This document shows, in pieces, positions 29,725 to 38,462 of a DNA stretch of 64,000 nt (its first letter is position 1; each line of letters opens with the position of its first letter). Made by a program: the position numbers and the translations under genes. Under the pieces are notes generated by a model that was not told where the DNA came from, did not search any database, and worked only from the letters and a program-made list of their open reading frames with translations. Source of the DNA: Flaviflagellibacter deserti. Lineage in GTDB: Bacteria > Pseudomonadota > Alphaproteobacteria > Rhizobiales > Methylopilaceae. The stretch lies in NCBI RefSeq assembly GCF_042652085.1, contig NZ_JBHSJF010000005.1, positions 310,001-374,000 on the forward strand, read 5' to 3'.

Positions 29725-30696
29725 ATGTCTTACGCGATGTCGGTGCGCCGGTCCGCGGCGGCCCTGTTGATTTCTGTCTTTTCTTCCGCGACGGCGCTGG
29801 CTGAGGATACATCTCAGCTCAAGCTCTACGATAGCCTCCAAGGCAGCGATTTTGCGCCGGAAGGTGGGCTCTTCTACAAGAAGAACGAGGAGCAAAGCGC
29901 CGGCACGGTCACTTTTCAGAGCGAGGCCGACGGGCATAAGGCGCTGAAACTTTCCGTGGAAGCCAAATGCGTGACCGAGAAGAAGTCGTGCAGCGAGCGG
30001 GCCGAAGTCTGGGAAAAGCCTGCGGTCCTGGCGCTCTACGACAAACCGCTTTGGTACGCATTTTCCATGATGCTGGATCGTCCTGTTCCGACCGTCCGGC
30101 ACCGCTATGTCATGGCGCAATGGAAGCGGGAGATCATCCCGGGGGCGGAGGGTGATTACAGTCCCTTTCTCGGCCTGCGCCTTCTCGAAGGTCGCCTCCT
30201 GATGACCGTCGATACCGACGAGGCGTCATATGAGCCGATCGGCACGCCGGAGCGTCCCGATGGCTGCAAGCCCGGCGAAGCGCTCGCATCTGAACCGGAC
30301 GACTATAACCAGGTCAGAATTCTCGCAGTCGCCGGACCCATCCCCGGCAATCCGCCGGTGCGCGGCTACAATGGTTGCACGGCCGATCTGCAAGTGACGC
30401 TGCGCGGCAACGAACTGCCGCCCGCGGATGCCGGTTGGATCGACTTCGTCTTCATGGTGAAGCCGGGCCCTTCGGGTGACGGCCACATCGAGATCGCGGC
30501 GAACGGAAAGTGGATCGCAACTGTGAAAGGTCATGTCGGCCATCAGGGGCCGGGCCTCGACGAGCATCAATATTTCAAGTTCGGCCCTTATCGCGCGGGC
30601 CAGTCCGTACCGTGGACGATTTTCTACCGGGATTTCAAACGCGGGCCGCAATGCGCCGATGTCGCCGGACCTGAGCTCTGCGGCACGATTCGTTGA
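29725..30696 (+). CDS. Exported polysaccharide lyase-like protein (heparin lyase I family fold)
   Basis: A 323-residue protein with a signal peptide (cleavage likely after ALAE near residue 27). The conserved SERAEVWE (about residues 90-97) and YVMAQWKRE (about 128-136) match the concanavalin-like polysaccharide lyase family related to heparin lyase I. The C-terminal part includes YFKFGPYR. AGGGGGGG stands close before the ATG. It diverges from the degenerate-ABC unit across 112 bp. It may trim a capsule or exopolysaccharide; the substrate is unknown. Confidence 0.65.
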   Translation: MSYAMSVRRSAAALLISVFSSATALAEDTSQLKLYDSLQGSDFAPEGGLFYKKNEEQSAGTVTFQSEADGHKALKLSVEAKCVTEKKSCSERAEVWEKPAVLALYDKPLWYAFSMMLDRPVPTVRHRYVMAQWKREIIPGAEGDYSPFLGLRLLEGRLLMTVDTDEASYEPIGTPERPDGCKPGEALASEPDDYNQVRILAVAGPIPGNPPVRGYNGCTADLQVTLRGNELPPADAGWIDFVFMVKPGPSGDGHIEIAANGKWIATVKGHVGHQGPGLDEHQYFKFGPYRAGQSVPWTIFYRDFKRGPQCADVAGPELCGTIR

Positions 30697-30751
30697 CCCG
30701 CGCGTCATAGCGCGCGCTGGACCTCGCACGGCGCTTTGTTACAAGAGCGTC

Positions 30752-31303
30752 ATGGATACTTGGGACGAGCAATATCGCGCCGGGCGCTGGGAACATTTGA
30801 GGGCGATCAAAGAGGTAGCCCGCTTCGGCATCGTCTCGGGCTACGTCCACCACTTCCTCGAAAACGGGAGCGTGCTTGACGCTGGTTGCGGCGAGGGCCT
30901 TCTCCTGCCGTTCCTCGATCGATCGCGGGTCGGCCGCTATGTCGGCTTCGACATCTCTCCGAGCGCTCTCGCCAAGGCGCCCGTAGACCGGACGCGCGAC
31001 GAACTCGCGGAAGGCAGCCTCGAATCGTACCGCACCGACGAGCAGTTCGACGCGGTTGTCTTCAACGAAGTCCTGTTCTTCGCCGAGAGCCCCGCCGCAA
31101 CGGTCGACCGCTTCCGGGCCAACCTCAAACCGGACGGCGTGATGATCGTGTCGATGTATCAGAAGCACAGGCCGGAGGGCGGCCTCGGCGGCATGACGCG
31201 ACAGCTCTGGGATCATTTCGACGCCGGCTGGGACGTCCTCGACGAGGTCGAACTGACGAATGTCGTCAAGGACATCGTCTGGCGCCTGCGCGTCGTGCGC
31301 TGA
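30752..31303 (+). CDS. Class I SAM-dependent methyltransferase
   Basis: A 183-residue methyltransferase. Motif I is VLDAGCGEGLLLPFL (residues 40-54), motif II is YVGFDISPSAL, and the post-core is FDAVVFNEVLFF. The ATG at 30752 is taken because it gives the usual compact NodS/UbiG-like length, whereas the frame open upstream overlaps the lyase gene. The final strand is followed directly by the stop. Substrate unknown. Confidence 0.82.
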   Translation: MDTWDEQYRAGRWEHLRAIKEVARFGIVSGYVHHFLENGSVLDAGCGEGLLLPFLDRSRVGRYVGFDISPSALAKAPVDRTRDELAEGSLESYRTDEQFDAVVFNEVLFFAESPAATVDRFRANLKPDGVMIVSMYQKHRPEGGLGGMTRQLWDHFDAGWDVLDEVELTNVVKDIVWRLRVVR

Positions 31304-31348
31304 TCGGCAACGGGCTGATTCGGTTATTCAGCGATCAACAGAGAGAAT

Positions 31349-31424
<76 letters not shown>

Positions 31425-31531
31425 ACACTGGGCGCCGGTGTCGGGAAGACCGGCGCGTGATCCGTTCCGAACTCAGCGACGAAGCACCGGCCCGGAACGG
31501 AGCGCTCTAGAACCACAGATCGCGTGGAACC

Positions 31532-31954
31532 TCAAGCCTCTTCATCGTCGGCGATGTCGGCGTCCAGAAGATCCTCGACTCCGACGTTCTCGTCCTCTTC
31601 CTCGAGGAAGGTATCGTCGTCATCATCGGCGGCGATCTCCTCGTCCTCGATCTCGAGGTCTTCGTCGGCCGCGACCTGCTTCTTGCCCGAGGCGTTCTCG
31701 TCCTCGTCGGCATCTTCCAGGCTGATCAGCTCGACATCGCCGGCCTCGGCGTCGAGCAGTTCCTCGCCCGCATCCGGCCGCGTATCGGCCGGGGTTGCAG
31801 CCGCGGCAACGCCGCGACCACGCGATACGGCCACTGCCGCCAGCGGGACCACCATGCCGGTATACGGCGAGATGATCGGGTCCTTGTTCAGATCGTAGAA
31901 CTTGCGGCCTGTCGTCGGACAGACTCGCTTGGTTCCGAGTTCGGGTTTAGCCAC
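31532..31954 (-). CDS. FYDLN acid family protein (TIGR02300-like)
   Basis: A 140-residue protein with the conserved N-terminus MAKPELGTKR and FYDLN, followed by SPYTG. The C-terminal two thirds are extremely acidic, with long Asp/Glu runs. A GTG at 31954 gives the conserved N-terminus; a GTG three codons upstream (31963) is also possible. In some alphaproteobacteria the head is a zinc ribbon; here only one of its cysteines (VCPTTG) remains. The function is unknown. It sits beside tRNA-Ala and opposite aroA. Confidence 0.88.
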   Translation of the reverse strand: MAKPELGTKRVCPTTGRKFYDLNKDPIISPYTGMVVPLAAVAVSRGRGVAAAATPADTRPDAGEELLDAEAGDVELISLEDADEDENASGKKQVAADEDLEIEDEEIAADDDDDTFLEEEDENVGVEDLLDADIADDEEA

Positions 31955-32125
31955 GAGCAACACCGCTATGTGAATTGAAGGGGCGCTTCCTGACGCGCCG
32001 GGTCTGGGCTGTCAAGTAGAGAGACTGCGGATCGAGGGCAAGAGTCAAAAGCGCCTTCCAAAGCATAGCGGGGATGACAGGCCTGTGATAGACGCAGCCG
32101 CCTCCCCTGAACCAAGGCCGACGCC

Positions 32126-33466
32126 GTGTCCCATTCCGCTGCGCCCACCCCCCTCACCGCCCGCCCCTCGGGTCCGCTGAAGGGCAGGGTCCGGGTGCCT
32201 GGGGACAAGTCGATCTCCCACCGCGCGATGATTTTTGGCCTGCTTTCGGTTGGCGAGACCCAGGTCGAGGGCCTTCTGGAAGGCGAGGACGTACTGGCCA
32301 CTGGTCGTGCCTGCGCCGCACTCGGCGCAAAGATCCAGCGCCATGGCGAGGGTTCATGGACCGTTTCCGGCGTCGGCGTCGGCTCATTGCTTGAGCCGCG
32401 TGAACCTCTCGATTTCGGCAATGCCGGCACGGGCTCGCGCCTGATGATGGGCGTCGTCGCCGGCCACGGCATTTCCGCGACCTTCGACGGCGACGCCAGC
32501 CTCCGCAAACGGCCGATGCGCCGCGTCCTCGACCCGCTTGTCCGGATGGGCGCGGAGGTCACGGTGCAGGCGGAGGGCGGCCGCCTGCCGCTGACGCTCA
32601 GGGGCACGCAGGACCCGCTGCCCATCTCGTATGAAACCCCAGTGCCATCCGCACAGGTGAAGTCCGCCGTCCTGCTTGCGGCCCTCAACTCGCCGGGCCG
32701 CACCACGGTCATCGAGCGCGAGGCGACCCGCGATCATACCGAAAAGATGATGGCTCATTTCGGCGCCGACATCGAAGTCACGCCTTCAGGCGAGCATGGC
32801 CGCCGCATCGTCCTCGGCGGCCGCCCGGAACTCCGCGCAAGCCGCATCGTCGTTCCGGCGGACCCCTCTTCGGCGGCGTTCCCGCTGGTCGCGGCATTGA
32901 TCGTGCCGGGCTCGGACGTCGTCATCGAAGGCATGATGGACAACCCGCTCCGCACCGGCCTCCTGACGACCCTCCTCGAAATGGGCGCCGACATCGAAGT
33001 GCTCGACCGTCGCTCGGAAGGCGGCGAGGACGTGGTCGATCTCCGCGTTCGCGGTTCCGAGCTTCACGGCGTCGACGTTCCGCCGGAACGCGCACCGTCG
33101 ATGATCGACGAATATCCCGTGCTCGCGGTCGCCGCCTCCTTCGCCCGGGGCACGACCCGGATGAAAGGGCTCGCCGAGCTCCGCGTGAAGGAAAGCGACC
33201 GTCTCGCCGCGATCGCGGACGGCCTGCTCGTCTGCGGGGCGGACGCGGTCATTTCGGGAGACGATCTCACCGTCGAAGGCCGCACCAGGGTTACCGGCGG
33301 CGGTCCGGTCGCGACCCATCTCGATCATCGTATCGCGATGAGCTTCCTCGTCATGGGTCTTGCGACAGAGGATCCGGTCACGATCGATGACGCAAATATG
33401 ATCGCGACCAGTTTCCCGGCCTTCACCGGCCTGATGACCGGCCTCGGAGCCAAGATCGGCGCATGA
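32126..33466 (+). CDS. aroA: 3-phosphoshikimate 1-carboxyvinyltransferase (EPSP synthase)
   Basis: A 446-residue enzyme of the shikimate pathway that joins phosphoenolpyruvate to shikimate-3-phosphate. Characteristic segments are GDKSISHRAMIFGLLSVGET, then NAGTGSRLMMGVVAG, RKRPMRRVLDPL-like (LRKRPMRRVLDPL) and DEYPVLAVAASFA with LRVKESDRLAAI. The alanine in NAGTGSR is typical of the naturally glyphosate-tolerant class II enzymes. It overlaps cmk by four bases, a common aroA-cmk-rpsA arrangement. Confidence 0.96.
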   Translation: MSHSAAPTPLTARPSGPLKGRVRVPGDKSISHRAMIFGLLSVGETQVEGLLEGEDVLATGRACAALGAKIQRHGEGSWTVSGVGVGSLLEPREPLDFGNAGTGSRLMMGVVAGHGISATFDGDASLRKRPMRRVLDPLVRMGAEVTVQAEGGRLPLTLRGTQDPLPISYETPVPSAQVKSAVLLAALNSPGRTTVIEREATRDHTEKMMAHFGADIEVTPSGEHGRRIVLGGRPELRASRIVVPADPSSAAFPLVAALIVPGSDVVIEGMMDNPLRTGLLTTLLEMGADIEVLDRRSEGGEDVVDLRVRGSELHGVDVPPERAPSMIDEYPVLAVAASFARGTTRMKGLAELRVKESDRLAAIADGLLVCGADAVISGDDLTVEGRTRVTGGGPVATHLDHRIAMSFLVMGLATEDPVTIDDANMIATSFPAFTGLMTGLGAKIGA

Positions 33467-34086
33467 TCATCGCGATCGACGGACCGGCGGCGTCAGGAAA
33501 GGGCACGCTCGGAAAGCGCCTCGCCGCCCATTATGGCATGGCCCATCTGGATACCGGCCTTCTCTACCGCGCGGTCGCCAAGGCGCTCCTCGATGCCGGC
33601 CTGCCGCTTTCCGACGAAGACCATGCGGTCGAAGCCGCGCGGACGCTCGATCCCGACAGACTCGACGAAAAAGCGTTGCGCGGCGCGGCGATGGGCGAGG
33701 CCGCCTCTGTCGTCGCGGTGTTGAAGCCGGTCCGCGCGGCGCTCATCGACCTGCAGCGGAACTTCGCCGCTCGGCCGCAGGGGGCAGTTCTCGACGGCCG
33801 CGACATCGGCACCGTCATCTGCCCGCATGCCGACGTGAAGGTGTTTGTCACCGCTTCGGCCGAGGAGCGCGCGCGCCGCCGCTACACCGAGCTTGCGGGC
33901 CGCGGCGTCAACACCACATACGAAGATGTTCTGGCCGATATCCGGCAACGGGACGACCGCGACATGCATCGCGCGGTCGCGCCCCTGCGTCTCGCAGAGG
34001 ACGCGCGCTTGCTCGATACCACGGAACTCGATATAGACGCCGCGTTCCGCGCGGCTATCGCCATTGTCGATGCCGTGGGCAAATAG
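33463..34086 (+). CDS. cmk: Cytidylate kinase
   Basis: A 207-residue NMP kinase converting CMP and dCMP to the diphosphates. The P-loop AIDGPAASGKGTLGKRL stands at the N-terminus, followed by LDTGLLYRAVA and the LDGRDIGTVICPHADVK block typical of bacterial Cmk. The ATG overlaps the aroA stop (ATGA). Confidence 0.96.
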   Translation: MIIAIDGPAASGKGTLGKRLAAHYGMAHLDTGLLYRAVAKALLDAGLPLSDEDHAVEAARTLDPDRLDEKALRGAAMGEAASVVAVLKPVRAALIDLQRNFAARPQGAVLDGRDIGTVICPHADVKVFVTASAEERARRRYTELAGRGVNTTYEDVLADIRQRDDRDMHRAVAPLRLAEDARLLDTTELDIDAAFRAAIAIVDAVGK

Positions 34087-34246
34087 CCAGGGCTCAAGGC
34101 CCGGCATTCGCCATCCGGAACTGACCACGCGTCCCGATCCGCCGTCTGAGCGCCGGCCCGCCCGCCTTCAAGGCAGCGGTCCATGTTTGGGCGGACCGGG
34201 GCGTATCGCAACACAAACCGCCGGTGCTGAAGGACAACCACACCAC

Positions 34247-35971
34247 ATGAACGCAACTGCTACCGCCACCCGTAACCCGAGCCGCGAGGATTTCGCCGCT
34301 CTCCTCGAAGCGAGCTTCGCCGACAACGACATGTCGGAGGGTTCGGTCATCAAGGGAACCGTCACCGCCATCGAGAAGGATGTCGCGGTCATTGACGTGG
34401 GCCTGAAGACCGAGGGACGTGTTGCACTCCGTGAATTCGGCGGCCACGGCCGCGATCACGGCCTGAGCGTCGGCGACGAAGTCGAAGTTTACCTGGAGCG
34501 CATCGAAAATGCGCTCGGTGAAGCCGTCATCAGCCGCGACAAGGCCCGCCGCGAAGAGAGCTGGGTCAAGCTCGAAGTGGCCTTCAACGCCAACGAAAAG
34601 GTCGAAGGCGTCATCTTCAACCAGGTCAAGGGCGGCTATACCGTCGACCTCGACGGCGCCGTGGCGTTCCTGCCGCGCTCGCAGGTCGACATCCGTCCGG
34701 TCCGCGACGTCGGTCCGCTGATGGGCATTCCGCAGCCGTTCCAGATCCTCAAGATGGACCGCCGCCGCGGCAATATCGTCGTCTCGCGCCGCACGGTTCT
34801 CGAAGAGACCCGCGCCGAGCAGCGTCAGGAGTTGGTGCAGAACCTCGAAGAGGGTCAGGTCATCGACGGTGTCGTCAAGAACATCACCGATTACGGTGCG
34901 TTCGTGGATCTCGGCGGCATCGACGGCCTGCTGCACGTCACCGACATTGCGTGGCGCCGCGTGAACCACCCGACCGAAGTTCTGAACATCGGCCAGACGG
35001 TCAAGGTCAAGATCATCAAGATCAACCACGAGACCCACCGCATCTCGCTCGGCATGAAGCAGCTGCTCGCCGATCCGTGGGAGGGCATCGAGGCCAAGTA
35101 TCCGGTCGGCGCACGCCTCACCGGCCGTGTGACCAACATCACCGACTACGGCGCGTTCGTGGAACTGGAGCCGGGCATCGAAGGCCTGATCCACGTCTCC
35201 GAAATGTCGTGGACCAAGAAGAACGTGCACCCTGGCAAGATCGTCTCCTCGTCGCAGGAAGTCGAAGTGCAGGTGCTCGAGGTCGACGCTTCCAAGCGCC
35301 GCATCTCGCTCGGCCTCAAGCAGACCCTGCAGAATCCGTGGGAAGCTTTCGCCGAGAAGTTCAAGCCCGGCACCGAGGTCGAGGGTGAGGTCAAGAACAA
35401 GACCGAGTTCGGTTTGTTCCTGGGTCTCGAAGGCGACGTCGACGGCATGGTCCATCTGTCGGACCTCGACTGGAACCGTCCGGGCGAGCAGGCGATCGAG
35501 GACTACAAGAAGGGCGACATGGTCAAGGCCGTGGTCCTCGACGTGGATGTCGAGAAGGAGCGCATCTCGCTCGGCGTGAAGCAGCTTGGCGGCAATCCGT
35601 TCGACGAGGCTTCGACCGGCGAAGTGAAGAAGGGCGCCATCGTCACCGCCGAGGTGATCGAGGTCCAGGACGGCGGCATCGAGGTCAGGCTCGTCGACGG
35701 CGGCCTGCAGGCTTTCATCCGTCGCGCCGATCTCGCCCGCGACCGTGCCGATCAGCGCCCCGAGCGCTTCTCGGTCGGCCAGAAGGTCGATGCCCGCGTG
35801 ACCCTGTTCGACCGCAAGGCGTCCAAGATCTCGCTCTCGATCAAGGCGATGGAAGTCGCCCAGGAGAAGGAAGCGATCGCACAGTACGGCTCGACCGACT
35901 CCGGTGCTTCGCTCGGTGACATTCTCGGCGCCGCCCTCAAGCAGCGCGCCGAGTCGTCCGACGAGGAGTGA
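34247..35971 (+). CDS. rpsA: 30S ribosomal protein S1
   Basis: A 574-residue protein built of six S1 RNA-binding domains; the internal repeats are visible in segments such as VVKNITDYGAFVDLGGIDGL, then VTNITDYGAFVELEPGIEGL and VKNKTEFGLFLGLEGDVDGM. It loads mRNA onto the 30S subunit. The ATG at 34247 begins the conserved N-terminus; the frame remains open upstream through non-conserved sequence. A 160-bp leader separates it from cmk, and a strong terminator follows. Confidence 0.96.
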   Translation: MNATATATRNPSREDFAALLEASFADNDMSEGSVIKGTVTAIEKDVAVIDVGLKTEGRVALREFGGHGRDHGLSVGDEVEVYLERIENALGEAVISRDKARREESWVKLEVAFNANEKVEGVIFNQVKGGYTVDLDGAVAFLPRSQVDIRPVRDVGPLMGIPQPFQILKMDRRRGNIVVSRRTVLEETRAEQRQELVQNLEEGQVIDGVVKNITDYGAFVDLGGIDGLLHVTDIAWRRVNHPTEVLNIGQTVKVKIIKINHETHRISLGMKQLLADPWEGIEAKYPVGARLTGRVTNITDYGAFVELEPGIEGLIHVSEMSWTKKNVHPGKIVSSSQEVEVQVLEVDASKRRISLGLKQTLQNPWEAFAEKFKPGTEVEGEVKNKTEFGLFLGLEGDVDGMVHLSDLDWNRPGEQAIEDYKKGDMVKAVVLDVDVEKERISLGVKQLGGNPFDEASTGEVKKGAIVTAEVIEVQDGGIEVRLVDGGLQAFIRRADLARDRADQRPERFSVGQKVDARVTLFDRKASKISLSIKAMEVAQEKEAIAQYGSTDSGASLGDILGAALKQRAESSDEE

Positions 35972-36013
35972 GGTGGTCGCCCCTGGCTTGACCAGAGGAT
36001 GACAAAAGAATGC

Positions 36014-36046
36014 AGGCTCGCCGGGTTTTCCCGGCGAGCCTTTTTT
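36014..36046 (+). terminator. Intrinsic terminator of rpsA
   Basis: A perfect 11-bp GC-rich stem (GGCTCGCCGGG at 36015-36025 and CCCGGCGAGCC at 36030-36040) with a four-T loop is followed by six Ts, 42 bases after the rpsA stop. It is among the clearest Rho-independent terminators in the window. Confidence 0.93.
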
Positions 36047-36079
36047 CGTTAGAATAATCCGCTGGTTCGGAGGTGCGTG

Positions 36080-37042
36080 ATGCCGGTGGATGTTGATCAG
36101 ATCGTCGAACGCAGGCGCCTTCGCCGCCGGGTCTCCTTCTGGCGGATCGCCGCGCTTGTCCTGCTTGCGGTCGCCGTTATTGCTGTCGGCTGGCAGGTTA
36201 CCGGCATCGGCGCGACCAAGACCTCGACCCATGTTGCCCGGGTCAATCTCAACGGCATGATCCTCGGCTCGGACAAGCGCGAGAAGATGTTCGAGGAGAT
36301 CGGCAAGAGCGGCGCGACCGCCGTGCTGATCGAGATCGACAGTCCCGGCGGCGGCGTCACCGCGTCCGAAGAGCTCTACGATGATATCCGCGCGCTCTCG
36401 GCCAAGAAGCCGGTCGTTGCCGTCATCGGCTCGGTCGCCGCTTCCGGCGGCTATATCGCCGCCCTCGCCGCCGATCGCATCATTGCCCGCCAGACTTCGC
36501 TGACCGGCTCCATCGGCGTGCTCGCCCAGTATCCGGAGGTCTCCGGTCTGCTGGGCAATCTCGGCATCAAGGTCGAGGAGGTGAAGAGTGCGCCTCTCAA
36601 GGCTGCGCCGAACATGACATCTCCGACCACGCCGGAAGCCCGCGCCGCTCTCGAATCTTTGATCATGGACTCGTTCGCCTGGTTCAAGGGCATCGTCTCT
36701 GAGCGCCGGAACCTGAATGGCGAAGCGCTGGACAAGGTCGCCGACGGCCGTGCCTTCACCGGCCGGCAGGCGCTGGAGCTTGGGCTGATCGACCAGATCG
36801 GCGGCGACACAGAGGCGCGCGCCTGGCTGCAGCAGACGAGAGGCATCTCGACCTCGCTTCCAGTGCGGGACTGGGCGCCTTCCGGCGGCACGCTAAGCGA
36901 CCTCGGTTTCGCGCGCAGCGCCATCGCCGGACTGGCCGACGCGCTCGGTTTTCCCGTGCTCGCACAGCAGCTTCGTGGCTCGATGGACCTTCACGCGCTT
37001 GACGGCCTAGTCGCTATCTGGCACCCTTCGCTTTATCGGTAA
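36080..37042 (+). CDS. sppA: Signal peptide peptidase SppA
   Basis: A 320-residue membrane serine protease that degrades cleaved signal peptides. A single N-terminal helix (IAALVLLAVAVIAVGWQV, about residues 24-41) anchors it. The nucleophile block SVAASGGYIAALAADRI and the SLTGSIGVL segment are the family signature, and the size matches the short SppA form. ATG at 36080 is preferred to the adjacent GTG because GGAGG lies six bases before it. Confidence 0.93.
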   Translation: MPVDVDQIVERRRLRRRVSFWRIAALVLLAVAVIAVGWQVTGIGATKTSTHVARVNLNGMILGSDKREKMFEEIGKSGATAVLIEIDSPGGGVTASEELYDDIRALSAKKPVVAVIGSVAASGGYIAALAADRIIARQTSLTGSIGVLAQYPEVSGLLGNLGIKVEEVKSAPLKAAPNMTSPTTPEARAALESLIMDSFAWFKGIVSERRNLNGEALDKVADGRAFTGRQALELGLIDQIGGDTEARAWLQQTRGISTSLPVRDWAPSGGTLSDLGFARSAIAGLADALGFPVLAQQLRGSMDLHALDGLVAIWHPSLYR

Positions 37043-37078
37043 AAACATTAACAATATCCGCAACTTAGGGCAGGCAAC

Positions 37079-37369
37079 GTGATCAAATCAGAGCTCGTCG
37101 GCCGTGTCGCCGCCGCAAACCCGCATCTCTATCAACGCGACATCGAAAATGTTGTGAACGCCATTCTGGACACGATCTCCGAAGCACTGTCGCATGGGGA
37201 CCGGGTCGAACTGCGTGGCTTCGGCGCGTTTTCTGTGAAAAGCCGCCCCGCCCGCATGGGCCGGAACCCGCGTACCGGCGCGCATGTTTCGGTCTCGGAA
37301 AAGGCCGTTCCCTTCTTTAAAAGCGGCAAGGAAATGCGGCAGCGGCTCAATCGCGAGTCCGCTAGCTAA
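37079..37369 (+). CDS. ihfB: Integration host factor beta subunit
   Basis: A 96-residue DNA-bending protein of the HU/IHF family, starting at GTG. The beta arm motif GRNPRTGAHVSV and the FFKSGKEMRQRLN tail are characteristic of IhfB, which pairs with IhfA to bend DNA at promoters and recombination sites. It lies directly downstream of sppA and upstream of the LapA-like gene. Confidence 0.93.
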   Translation: MIKSELVGRVAAANPHLYQRDIENVVNAILDTISEALSHGDRVELRGFGAFSVKSRPARMGRNPRTGAHVSVSEKAVPFFKSGKEMRQRLNRESAS

Positions 37370-37390
37370 GCCAAACCAGGACTCACCCGC

Positions 37391-37738
37391 GTGCGTAATC
37401 TGTTGACGGCCATCGTCGTGATCCCGCTCGCGGGCATTCTGATCCTGCTTGCGGTCGCCAACCGCACGCCGGTCACGCTTTCGCTCGATCCGTTCACGCC
37501 GGACGTCTCGGCGTATTCGATCCAGCTTCCGTTGTTTCTCGTCATCCTGTTGGCGATCATGCTGGGCGTGATCGTCGGCGGTATCGCCGACTGGGTGCGA
37601 CAGGGCCGCTACCGTCGGGAGGCGCGGCATGGCAGGAGCGAGGTCCGTCGGCTGGAAAAGGAAGCCGCCGAACTTCGCCGCACCTCGGGCAATGCGGACA
37701 ATCTGCCCGCACCCTATATGCGCGGGAACGGCCGCTAA
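37391..37738 (+). CDS. LapA-domain (DUF1049) membrane protein
   Basis: A 115-residue protein with two membrane helices (about residues 4-22 and 46-66) and a charged cytoplasmic coiled-coil-like tail (RREARHGRSEVRRLEKEAAE). This is the architecture of LapA, linked to lipopolysaccharide assembly in enterobacteria. It starts at GTG, 21 bases after ihfB, an association seen in many proteobacteria. Confidence 0.83.
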   Translation: MRNLLTAIVVIPLAGILILLAVANRTPVTLSLDPFTPDVSAYSIQLPLFLVILLAIMLGVIVGGIADWVRQGRYRREARHGRSEVRRLEKEAAELRRTSGNADNLPAPYMRGNGR

Positions 37739-37799
37739 GGGTCTCTCCCGATCGCGGCGCACATGGACAAAGCCCGGCGTCCATGTGAGAGGTTCCGCC

Positions 37800-38462
37800 A
37801 TGTCAGTCGAAGTCAAAATCTGCGGACTGAGCACGCTCAAAACGCTCGACGCCGCCCTCGACGCGGGGGCGGACTATGTCGGCTTCGTCTTCTTCGAGAA
37901 GAGCCCGCGCAACGTCGAGATCGATCGTGCCACGACACTCGTCGCTCACGCGAAGGGTAGCGCCACGACCGTCGCCCTCGTGGTCGATCCGGACTGGCCC
38001 CGCCTTGACGAGATCATGGGCAAGGTCGCGCCGGACGCGCTGCAGTTCCATGGTTCGGAGAGCCCGGATTTTCTGAGGCAGGTCCACGCGCGCTATCCGG
38101 ACACCGAGATCTGGAAGGCGCTTCCAATCGCCTCGCAGGATGATCTTGGCCAGCTTGCGCTCTATCTCTCGCTGACGGATCGCATTTTGTTCGACGCGAA
38201 GCCACCGAAAGGCGCCGACCGGCCGGGCGGACACGGACGGTCGTTCGACTGGAGTCTCTTGCGCGATCTTGACCCGGAACTCGGCTTTATGCTTTCCGGG
38301 GGTCTCGATCCCGACAACGTGGCCGATGCGATCCGCATGACCCATGCGATGGCGGTCGATGTATCGTCGGGGGTCGAGAGCGCGCCCGGCGTGAAAGACA
38401 CGGATAAGATACGCGCCTTCATCGCGGCCGCGCGCGCGGTGCGGCGGGAGAGAGCCCTGTGA
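37800..38462 (+). CDS. trpF: Phosphoribosylanthranilate isomerase
   Basis: A 220-residue TIM-barrel enzyme of tryptophan synthesis. The catalytic cysteine is in VKICGLST (residues 4-11), FEKSPRNV follows, and the phosphate-binding end reads MLSGGLDPDNVADAI. The ATG at 37800 is preceded by GAGAGG. It is separate from TrpC and precedes trpB with a four-base GTGA overlap. Confidence 0.95.
   Translation: MSVEVKICGLSTLKTLDAALDAGADYVGFVFFEKSPRNVEIDRATTLVAHAKGSATTVALVVDPDWPRLDEIMGKVAPDALQFHGSESPDFLRQVHARYPDTEIWKALPIASQDDLGQLALYLSLTDRILFDAKPPKGADRPGGHGRSFDWSLLRDLDPELGFMLSGGLDPDNVADAIRMTHAMAVDVSSGVESAPGVKDTDKIRAFIAAARAVRRERAL

Noticed and set aside
27594..29804. A 736-codon plus-strand frame over the pseudo-ABC gene
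   Set aside because: The minus-strand reading has exporter helices and recognisable, if degenerate, ABC motifs; the plus-strand one has Asp/Arg/Glu runs only.
34094..36232. A 712-codon minus-strand frame over rpsA
   Set aside because: rpsA is unambiguous; the antisense product is a repetitive Asp/Leu-rich shadow of the S1 repeats.
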